Below the pieces are notes generated by a model. It searched no databases and was not told the origin of the DNA. It saw only the letters and a list, made by a program, of their open reading frames with translations. Source: Ampullaceana balthica (lineage: Eukaryota; Mollusca; Gastropoda; Lymnaeidae). Taken from it: 64,000 nt of DNA. The stretch is taken from NCBI GenBank assembly GCA_944989445.1, contig CALYLW010000058.1, forward strand, positions 975,501 through 1,039,500, given 5' to 3'. Position 1 is the first letter of the stretch; each line of letters opens with the position of its first letter. Positions 38,901 through 50,900 of this stretch are shown here, piece by piece. Both the position numbers and the translations under genes were made by a program.

Positions 38901-41900
38901 GGCCGCATTTAGCCCACGGGCCAAACTTTGAAAAACCCCCGGCTTAACTGTTCTAATAAAATCGTTCCTACTAGTTTCACCGGAGACAGCAGTTGGCCGA
39001 AAATGCTTCTCTCGCATTATAAACAAGGATTCCCGCTCCCTCTACACCCCCTTGCACGTCTCTTACTCTAAAATTGTTTCTGGGCCAATCTGTGTGGGAA
39101 ATAAACTGTTGATCTTGGTCTATCTTATTCCATATGCAAGAACAAACACAAACAAATTCCCGTTCTTCCCGTCCGGTATTCGGGCGTGGAATGGGTAGTC
39201 TGAAGAAACCAGGAAAACCAACACTTTATCAACATATTTAAAACTCTAATAAGAATGCAGGACTAGGCACAAACCATAGTTAGGCGTAGGACGCAATAAT
39301 CTTCTGTATAAAAAGAGCGCCTGTAACAGATAAGATAAGATATGATATGATTGCTTATTTGAACAGCTCGACCAATGTGTTCCAGACACAGAAAGCCTAA
39401 GCTGCACTGTTCTCGTTCCTTAGACTTTAGACTATACCCCTAAATTCATTGAGACTATCCCTCAATTCATAGAGGATATACCCGTATTCTCTGAGACTAT
39501 CCTTGCATTCCTTGTGGATATACCCGTATTCTCCGAGACTATCCTTGCATTCCTTGGGGATATACCCGTATTCTATGAGACTACCCTTGCATTCCTTGCA
39601 GTAGATATAACTCTAAAGATGTATAAGCAATCTCCACTCTATGTCACATTTGTGGACTTTGAAAAGGCCTTTGATAGCATAAATAGAGAAACTATATGGT
39701 CAATAATGAGGCACTATGGAATACCAAATAAAATAACTAACATCATCCGAAATCTGTACGAAAACTTCACCTGCCAAGTAGTACATAATGGTAGACTAAC
39801 AGATGAATTCCATGTCACAACTGGAGTCAAACAAGGATGCCTCCTTTCACCACTTCTGTTTCTTCTTGTGTTAGACTGGGTCACAAAAGAAGCTTATGCA
39901 AGCTCAGGAAAAGGAATCCAGTGGAACCTAATGCAAAAACTAGAAGATTTGGAGTTTGCTGATGACTTGGCCATTCTGTCCCACAGACTCCAAGACATGC
40001 AAGACAAGGTCACAGCCTTGAGCGAGACTGGGAAAAGAGTAGGACTCAAGATAAACATTCAAAAAACAAAATTTTTGAAAATAAACTTCCCACAAGATGG
40101 AGTCATCCAAGTAGAAAACCGCAACCTGGAGCAAGTTAACAACTTTATATACCTTGGGAGTGTGGTCAGTGTAGCAGGGGGAACAGATGAGGACATCGAA
40201 CGAAGAATAAATTTGGCGCGACAGGCTTTTGCCAATCTGAAACAGGTCTGGAGATCTACACACATCTCTGTCAAAACAAAAGTAAGGATCTTTAACACCA
40301 ATGTTAAAACGGTCCTACTTTATGGATCCGAAACATGGCGGACGACAGAGACAGCAAAAAATAGACTCCAGACCTTTGTTAACAGATGCCTTAGAAATAT
40401 TCTGAAAATAAAATGGTTCGATAAGGTCGAAAACTCCAAGCTGTGGGAGAGGTGTGGACAAAGAACAGTAGAACAACAAATCATGGAAAGAAAGTGGAGA
40501 TGGATTGGACACACCCTCAGGAAAGATAACAGCAGGGCTAGGCAGGCCTTAGATTGGAACCCCCAGGGCAAGCGACAACGAGGAAGACCCAAGCGTACAT
40601 GGAGACGGAGCATGTTGGACGAGGCTGGAAGGACTGGGAAGAGCTGGGAAGAACTGAAACGACTGGCAAGGGACCGCGTAGAGTGGCGAGCTTTGACAGA
40701 GGCCCTATGTTCCACAAGGAACTCAAAGGACAAATGATGATGAACGACCATTGCTTCAGATGGGAATGGAGTAAATGTATTTGATGTTGGTTCGATTTGT
40801 TGATGTGCTGGCCATGCACAGCCACTCACTCTTGAGTTTATTGGACCATTTGATGAGTTTATTGGACCATTTGATGTCTTTTAATTGGACCATTTGATGA
40901 GTTTATTTGACCAGTTGATGAGTTTATTGGACCATTTGAGGAGTTTATTGGACCAGTTGATGAGTTTATTGGACCAGTTGATGAGTTTATTGGACCATTT
41001 GATGAGTTTATTGGTCCATTTGATTAGTTTATTGGACCATTTGCTGAGATTATTGGACCAGTTGATGAGTTTGTTGGACCATTTGATGAGTTTATTGGAC
41101 CATTTGATGAGTTTATGGGACCATTTGATCACCCTCAGATGATATCTTGTCTATGTATGTTGCCGATGCAGCTAGATTACATGATTTCAATGTTTCACTT
41201 CTACACACTCTGTCCTCGACAATTCTTATCGTTATGCTCACCACTGTATATTATACGCTATCACTAATGGTTCCTTGTTCAGCTATGATCGTTATTTGAA
41301 CCCCTCCCCTGTTCCCTGTTATTTTCACCAATGCACACACTCATGACTCATGGCTACTGTAGGTTATCACATGTGTCCGCTAGCTCTGGGGGATTATTAT
41401 CTCAGTGGTGTGTGCATTCCTCCATAATGTCCAGCAACTGTTGGCCACACAAGATTATTATCACAGTGGTGTGTGCATTCCTCCATAATGTCCAGCAACT
41501 GTTGGCCACACAATCAGTCGTGTCTCCCCGCCATCATGAAAATGTCCCACCACTACCTCTGAGTGCTACTACTGCTACCCGCCTTGAGGACTGAGTGCTA
41601 CTACTGCAACCCGCCTTGAGGACTGAGTGCTACTACTGCTTCCCGCCTTGAGTACTGAAGAAATCAGGAAAACCAACACTTAACTAAAATTTAAAACTCT
41701 AATAAGAATGCAGGACTAGACACAAACCATAGATAGACGTAGGACGCAATAATCTTCTGTCATCATGAAAATGTCCCACCACTAGCTCTGAGTGCTACTA
41801 CTGCTACCCGCCTTGAGGACTGAGTGCTACTACTGCTACCCGCCTTGAGGACTGAGTGCTACTACTGCTACCCGCCTTGAGGACTGAGTGCTACTACTGC

Positions 41901-44900
41901 TACCCGCCTTGAGGACTGAGTGCTACTACTGCTACCCGCCTTGAGGACTGAGTGCTACTACTGCTACCCGCCTTGAGGACTGAGTGCTACTACTGCTACC
42001 CGCCTTGAGGACTGAGTGCTACTACTGCTACCCGCCTTGAGGACTGAGTGCTACTACTGCTACCCGCCTTGAGGACTGAGTGCTACTACTGCTACCCGCC
42101 TTGAGGACTGAGTGCTACTACTGCTACCCGCCTTGAGGACTGAGTGCTACTACTGCTATAGACTTCGGTATCTATCAACTCAAGTGCACTTTACTTTAAA
42201 GTATAAAGTGTACTCCCTGGTATGTCAGCTTCTAGGGGTGTCAACTGTTGATGGCCTGTGTCAACTGTTGTTGGCCTGTGTCAACTGTTGTTGGCCCGTG
42301 TCAAGGGTTGTCTGAAGGTAGATAGCGGGAGTTGCTCGAGTCTACATAGGAATAGGATGGGTGCGAAACCGACTTATTGCTCCTGATGTAACAGTGTAAC
42401 GGAGAAGGCCTTCCACTCTGCTAAGTGTGCCATCTTATTGTTGCTATTGGCATGTGGTCAGAAAGCGTGACTAAGCTGTACTACTGTACTCATTACAGCC
42501 AAGGGGTGGCTCAAACACTTACTGCATGGTTCTCAATTGGGATCATTAAACACGACTGTCAGGGGTCTCAATTGGGATCATTAAACACGACTGTCAGGGG
42601 TCTCAATTGGGATCATTAACACGACTGTCAGGGGTCTCAATTGGGATCATTAAACACGACTGTCTGGGGTCTCAATTGGGATCATTAAACACGACTGTCA
42701 GGGGTCTCAATTGGGATCATTAAACACGACTGTCAGTAGGGGTCTCAATTGGAATCATTAAACACGACTGTCAGGCAGTGGCGTAGCGAGGGGGGGGGCA
42801 AATGCCCCGGGCGGCACTTTGCCAGGGGCGGCAAATTCCTAGTCGTTTATTAGTTTCCTTAAAAGAAAAATTTTAAAGAAAGAGGAGTTTTTAAAAATCA
42901 GAATTAAAGAAAAGCCAAATAAGAAATTAATAAAAGAAATAAAGGAACTATCCAAAAGCATGTGGACGTTTTAACTCCCAAAACTTTAAACTCGTTATTG
43001 GATATAAATTCTTCTGATACTAATACTACAGTAATAAATCAAAACCAGAGGCTAAATTAGTATGAGAACGTGACACTGATGTGGTGATAAATTTATTGAT
43101 TCTTAAAATTTGACGGCCGCCCCTGTTGTAAAATTTGGGGGTGGGGGCGGCAAATTCCTGGTTGTTAATTAGCTTATTGTTAAAACGTGAAAATAAATTT
43201 TAATAAAATAAAAGCTAAGCCAAGATTTTAAAAAATTAAACGAAATGAAGAACTATATTAAAATACGAGAGAGCTTCTAATGCCAGATCTTGAAACTCCA
43301 TTATACATCTGAAGTATTCTAAAGTCTTCTGATTCTAATGTTGCTGAGCTTGAAAACATAAGGGCTGACATTATGACAATAATGTGCTGGTATATATAAT
43401 TGATCCAAGTTTGCTTTTAACGTAAGTGAACTACTGGAAAAATTGTTGGCGTATTTATATGGCTTATTTATGGAAAAAAAATGAATTCAAGACTAGGTTG
43501 TTTATTAAAGTTTATAAAGATATTTAGGCTCGAAGTTACCCTGTCTAAAATAATATATTTAATTCGAACATTGCTTACAACTGTCTTAAGTCATGCATGG
43601 TGTTAAAAAAAGGCTTCTCTAAAATTATTTTAATGAAAAATTAATGAAGATCAATTACGAATACACCAAAATTGTCTAATCTATTGCTATTTTGGCTACT
43701 GAGCATGCAATGGCTGAAAATATTTATACATGAAAGATTGAGCCATGAGTAAAAAATAAAAATAAATTTCATTAAAGAAATGAAGCTTTCTTCTTAACAT
43801 AAAAATATATAGTGTTCTTATTATTACTTTCTTATTAATTTTCTTTTTACTTTATAGGGTTGACATATTTTTTCGGTGGGGGGGGGCAAATTTGGTACAT
43901 ACCCACGCTACGCCGCTGCTGTCAGGGTTCTCAATTGGGATAATTAAACACGATTTTTTTGTTTTTTTTAAGTGATCCACTTCACCCTCATAAAATTCAA
44001 GTCTTTGTCATTATTGTATTAAGACTGTGTACTAAGTCAAGACTTTGGCTTAGTTTGACAGCTAATCTGCGCTAGACTTAGTTTGACAGCTACTCTGCGC
44101 TAGACTTAAATTAGTTTAATGAATCCAAACACAGCCACTGAATATTGCGCTCTATTTATAGAATCCTGATTCATTGTACTCCTTATTGAAAGGTAATGCC
44201 ATATTTTTCTTGGGTGTCAAGTCTTAGAAACTGGGGCTCGTCCCTGTAGTTGGGTACCCACTGTGACGTTGATGAGTCAGACCCGGGTTGTTCCCCGCCC
44301 ACGCAGTTAGTTCTGTGACGCTGTGCTGCGTCCCTGTGAGGTTTGCCAGCAAAGATTTACCTGGTATTCAATGCTAACGGTGTGAAGTGGGGCTCACAAA
44401 AGGTGAACCCACCCCCACCCCAAATAACAATAGTAATTGCATTATAAATAGAATGAAAATAAACATTTCATTTGATTGATATAAGTCATTGGGTTATTTT
44501 TTAAAAATTTTCTCATCTTCTAGATTAGAGTGTACTTATTATCCCATATATCATATGCTTAATTAAAAATATGATCTACCAATCTTTAGCCAGTTTGCTA
44601 TGAAGGTTTCTGTGATGGAAATTGGAAAGAAGCATAAGAATATTAAGATGTTTCCGAATAAGTCTGTCTTGAGTTATGTGTGTAAACGTTTGAGAACACC
44701 TTGAATGTATAAGGTGTTAAAAATTTCCTTTTTGCCATTTAGCAAATTTCTGGTTGCACGCAATTGTAAGCATCAAGCATGCAGTCATTAAACAGTGTAA
44801 TATTCAATACACTTTGACGGTGTAAACATCTATTTCATGGAAGATGTCAACTTCCATTTCTTTGAAGGTGTAAACAGTAGTAAACACCCATTCACTTGGC

Positions 44901-47900
44901 CGTTTTATGTCTAGTTACTATTCAAATCTGCTCTTACAAGACCTATTGACCTCAAATAGCCTGCCTATTGCTTGCATATCATCTCTGTTCCTACCACTTT
45001 CTTCCTGTGTGAGCATTCCTGCACAGTTCACGTTAGTCTAAGGCGCGAGACGTTTGGTCACCTAACCTGTTTGTGCACGTGATGGATCGTCTCATTGCAC
45101 CGACACTGATTCTCAAGCCAGTGGTCGCTGCCGCTAGTGTCCATTAAGGGCCTGCGGTTTAACCCGCCAATGGATCCTATTGAACACCCACGAGTTCTGG
45201 ATGAGAATAACTTCAAACATTGCTATTTAGTTCATTGTGATACCACTTATCAAGTTATTCAAGAGAATAATATGAGAGCTTTGGTCTGCTCACCCTCACA
45301 AATAGTGCACTCAATTTTCCCTCACCTGCCAGGTTCACATAATGCAGCCACGTGTTGCTGTCATGATTTAAAAGTGCATACGTAACGGCTTCTCTTTAAA
45401 GCCGTGCTTTCTGGAGAAAAAGAAACCGTCTAGAGTTGGGAATGTCTACTGCCTTGTTGAAGAATGTGGCCCATGTTTTCACCATTGGCCTAACGACTTG
45501 GGACGGGAGTGTTAATGAGCGTGTTTAATAAACGTTGTTGTTAGCTATGTAGTGCCATTCTGTGTAGATCTAATGTTCTCTGCTCACATTCCGATTTCAG
45601 CCTTAATTATATTGATTACATGTGAAGAAATATTTTATTTTATAATTTTTTTTTAGAGAAAATTGGATAGAATAAATATGCGATGTGAAATGGGGAGTCA
45701 AAATATCAATATAGTTCAGCGGATTGAATAATGGGTTCAATGCTATCAATGCCAATTTTGAATTCCAAAACTTAACAGAGCAGTAAAAATAATTATAATA
45801 AATAATAATAAAAAAAGTATAAAAAAATATTTTAAAATACTTTTCCAGATTTAAAAATAAATTTGTTGGAATAAATGGCTAATTATAATAATTGATAATA
45901 ATAATAATAATAAATTCCATAAAGATCAAGAATCCCATGAAAATAGTTCAATGGAAATTCGTTTACATGAAATATTTTTGAATACTTAAATGTATTTAGC
46001 TTCGGCTGTTAAATAATTTTTTTTTAGACATACATGTCTATTAATAGCTGCGTGGCTTTTTTCATTAGTCCAAGTCAGTACCGTACTTCCAGCAGCACAG
46101 ACGACGTAAGGGGCCGTCCATAAAGTACGTCACGCTCCGAGGGGGGGGGAGGGGGTCTAAGAAAGTGTGACACTTTGTGACAGGGGGAGGGGTGGTCAGG
46201 CCATGTGTGATGTCACACATTTATTTTTTTAATTATTCTTTTTTCTAATTTATTTATATTTTTTAGTAGAATTTAAATAGCTTTACATATAATTTTCAAT
46301 TTTTTTTTGAAAAATTAGAATTACTTTTATGTCAAAATAGCATGAAATGCGTATCTTCTGAATGTTTTGTTCATAAATCTGAATTGGATGCAGCAGGACT
46401 AATATTACAAATATAAGGATCAGGTATGGTTTGACAATCATGTTCGCACCAGCCAATACTTCACTCAAATTGTTAAATATCAGGACATGAAATGTTGCGA
46501 CAAAGCACGAAGCTCATATTTCAACGTTTTACCTTCAAGATTCTTCCCCTCCTCCAATCCCAATCAACCAAACAGTTGATGGACTCAAAGTTTCAGAAAG
46601 ATGCAGATTCTCATAAATGTCCTTCCTTGATTGTAGCGCAAACTCTCAAATTTGATGACATTTTGCCAAGATCAACAGGAGTTTTCAAAGTACAACCATA
46701 TGAGTACCAGCTTGTTTGATCGACTTTGCAAAGTCGGTCACTTATATTTAGCATCACAAAAATTGTTGAAGAAACATACAGGACAACACAGAGCTCGGGC
46801 TCAGGAGAACGTGCCCACCCAAACTGTTCCAGAATCAACTCAGATAAAAAGCATCCGTCCTTTGAGAATAGCTTCTAGAAGGCAAAGAGAACCTATGGCA
46901 GTTATTGCCAGAAGAGAAAATGCACATACAGAGGCTGTTGAGTGGCTAGATGAGGACGAGTTGATCTGTCTGCAATTATCCTTCCAGGAAACGATGATGG
47001 TGAAAGAATGATGCCAGTCGTAACTATGGATGAAAACTTCATTTCACCGTTGTAAGCTGATGTCCAGTGAATATTTTTGAATGAAACATAATTCATAGGA
47101 CCATACTAAACAGATTCAATATAGCACAAGAGTTGGTCACATAATTTGTCAATCTAGTCTTATTTTTAAAAAAGTTAAATTGTTTTCTTTTCTTTGTATT
47201 ATTTAATCACTGGGTGAGGTCAAGTTTCGCTAATCTAATTATTATTCTGTGTCAATAGATTGCATAATTGGAAGATTATCTAAAACTTAACCTCACTCAT
47301 TGTAAATGAAAAGGTAGCAGAGAAATTATGTGTATTATACAATTGTCAAGTGTAATTTTTGCAATTTTACTTTTCAAATTCGATCTAGATTGAGTTACTG
47401 TTTAATTGAATAACTGTGACAAACTGTTGCCAATTAACTATTCTACTATTAAAGTCATTTTAATAATATGATATTTCTTTTAAGTGGGGGTGTACAGGAT
47501 TTCGGCTCCAGCTCCGGCAAATCCGGAATCCGGCAATTTAAAAAAAAATCCGGCTCTGGCTTCGACCCCGGCAGGTTTCACTTCATAAATCCGGCTGGCC
47601 GGTAATTTCCTAATTTATATATATATTCATAATGGCTCCGGCAAATCAGGAATCCGGCCATTTTAAGAAATCTAATTTCGGCTCCAGCCGGATTTCACTT
47701 CATAAATCCGGCCAAATTTAGCTCCGGTCGGATTTCAAAATTTTGAATCAGGTACATCCCTACTTTTAAGTGGAAAGTTTATATTTTAATACAGTTTAAT
47801 GGTGAAGTGTAATTTAAGTATTAAATTAAATATTTTAATTGGATGTTAATTTTAAAAAAAAATTCGAAAGTGTGACGTACTTTGGGGGGGGGGTCCAGAG

Positions 47901-50900
47901 ATTTGTGACAGGGGGGAGTGGGGGGTCAAAAATAGCGTGACGTACTTTATGGACGGCCTCTAACAGACTAAGACAGTGGTGGGCAAACATTTCCGGGCGA
48001 GGGCCACATTAGTAAGAAAAGAAACGTCAAGGGGCCGCACCTAATCAAAATTTAGCCTTGTTCAAGTACAAACATCCGTCTCTAACATACATTTAATGAC
48101 TTTTTCGATATTACTGCAAGCTTCCGCATGCCGCAACGAACTCCGAAGCGGGCCACATGCGGCCCGCAGTCTGCCCACCTCAGGACTAAGAGATTCAAAT
48201 TTGTATTCAAAAAATGTCTCTCCATTACTAAAGTCAATTTGCTCATGTTCAACAGATTGACTTAAAGCAATCCCTGGAAACACAAGGTCCATTCGATCTT
48301 CTTGTCCACAAGGTCACTGACCTACTGGCTAAGGCCATTGATGGGAATCAGTCTTCCAAACGAGCTATTGACAATCTGGAGGTAAGTTGTGTGTGTGTCG
48401 TATAGTCATAGTGGAGGGGGGTGCATGTAACCCGGGGTGCTAAGGGCACCCGTCTGGGGCGCTCTTATCATCTTAAGATATAATATTTTCAGTGAATGCA
48501 AGGATCAAATACAATGCGATTGACACGAGAAGGATCGCTAGAAAGGTTTGACTGCCCGCCCCGGGTCCAATCTACAGAGAAAGACTGGCCCGATGCGGTG
48601 TAGACATTTCATGGCTTAAGTCACTTATGTTTGTTGTGTTAAGTATAAATATGTGTAGAGCTGAAAATTGGCAACTGTTGCCGGTGTAGCAATAATTCAA
48701 TAATCGAATGTTAAAAAACCAGGCACACGGGCATGTGTCTGACACGACAGATAACAAACTAATGCTGGATCAGCAAGGTCATTTACACCCGTCTATCAGG
48801 TTTTGAGATGGCTCCTCAGCTTCCCTCTTTTCTGATGACCCACCCCCTCTCCGTCCCCATTTTATATTACAAGATTAAACGTCAGATCGCCCCCCCCCCA
48901 ATAACATAACACAACGAGCGATTCAATGATTCCTTGTGGAATATCAAAAACTATGCCAAACATAGAGAATCTTATGAATTGGAAATATATTATGTGTATA
49001 TATGTGAAATAGATATACCGGTATATGTATATAGATACATGCACATGATATAAATAATGTGCGGTATGTACCAGCGAAGGTGTTGGCGTGTTATGACAGT
49101 TTTCCATTGGTTAGTTGAATGTATCAGTAGCAAAGCTCGACTTGTTCTCTCAGCCTTCTGGTCAACCCGGTGACCCCGTCAGTTTTTAGGGGTACCGCTC
49201 GATCGTAACCCAGTGTCCCTAAAGGCCTGGGGATGGCAATGTTAGCTTTTGACGTCATCATGGTTGGCGTAAGACTTTCATAGAGGTGAACGTGTCCTTC
49301 ATTGATATATTATCTTATCTGTTTACAGACGCTCCTTCTATACAGAAGATTATTGCGTCCTACGCTTATCTATGGTTTGTGTTTAGTCCTGCATTTTTAT
49401 TAGAGATTTAAATGTTGATAAAGTGTTGGTTTTCCTGGATTCTTCAGGCAACCCATTCCACGCCCGAATTCCGGACGGGAAGAAGGAAAACTTGTATGTG
49501 TTTGTTCTTGCATACGGAATAAGAAAGGTGTTTTTATCCTTATGTCTATCTGAGGGTTGTATTAAGTTATCTTTGTGTTGTATTTCTAAATTAGAATTAA
49601 TTGCTTTATGTATGATTACTACTTTGCTCTTGGTTCTTCTATCCTCTAGTGTTTCAAGGTTTAATGATTTAACTAATGGTGTTACTCATGTCAGTTTCGA
49701 ATATTCTCCAGTAATGAATCTGGCAGCTCTTTTTTGAATTTGTTCTAGTTTATCAATGTTTTCTTTGGTGGATGGGTCCCATACAGAAGATGCATATTCT
49801 AGTGCAGGTCTCACCAAAGTGAGGTAGCATTTTAGTTTTATATCTCTATTACATTTGTTAAAGTTCCTTTTTATAAAGCCTAAGGTGACAGGAAATATAT
49901 TGACTTCCTGTCACGTGTCTGGTCAGCTGTGATCCACACCCATCATCGATATATTGACTTCCTGTCACGTGTTGGTCAGCTGTGATCCACACCCATCATC
50001 GATATATTGACTTCCTGTCACGTGTTGGTCAGATGTGATCCACACCCATCATCGATATATTGACTTCCTGTCACGTGTGTGGTCAGCTGTGATCCACACC
50101 CATCATCGATATATTGACTTCCTGTCACGTGTTGGTCAGATGTGATCCACATCCATCTGGCTAGTCATTAAGTACATAAAAAGTAACGTCACTGGCCAGA
50201 CATGGAATTTTTTAAATTACTTATTAATTTTATTTTGTGTCTTCTATTGTATTTAAATAATATGCTGAAAATTGGCAAATTTCTCACAAAATAAGAAGTT
50301 TAACCCCTTGATGCAATTTATTTAATGACATTCGAGCCGTTTAATAGTCGAACATACACTTTAAGATTATTATTTTTTTAAACTCATACAAAGGTGTGTT
50401 CTCAGATTAAAAAAAAATTAAGTGTAGCTCTGTTATCTCGACTTAAGTTAAATGTTCTCATCGGTTATTTCGATTCTTTTATGTTGCCGATCCACATGTA
50501 TCTCGATCACAAGAAGACCAAAATTTGCCACAAAGCGTCGGTTATCTCGATTCCCATGCTTTATCGCCTGTTAACATTGTGATATTTGTGCACACGTTCA
50601 TTGTAGTAGACATTTGACCTACGCATACATTCCCGTCCTACGCCTACATTACCGTCCTACGCCTACACTCCCGTCCTACGCTTACACTTTTCAATTCTTT
50701 GTCAACCTTTTAAGTGTAACCTTGAATTAATTTTTTAAATAGAAATTGAAAATAATTATTGTTTTATTATAACCATCTCGTTGCGCGTCCATAAGTCTAT
50801 GTGTTCCATGTTCATTGACCAGGGGTAAAGCCTTCAAGTCGTTATTTTTATCGGCGTAAAGTAAACCCGAAGGGGACTTTGACCCATTTTTAAGGAGGGA

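Noticed and set aside
40320..40829. 169-aa minus-strand ORF
   Set aside because: It is the antisense shadow of the RTE-like reverse transcriptase.
45137..45385. 82-aa ORF beginning MSIKGLRFNPPMD
   Set aside because: No recognised domain, no splice context with ITPK1, and chance length for the region.
49423..49737. 104-aa plus-strand ORF
   Set aside because: It is the antisense of the CR1-like LINE coding region on the minus strand.
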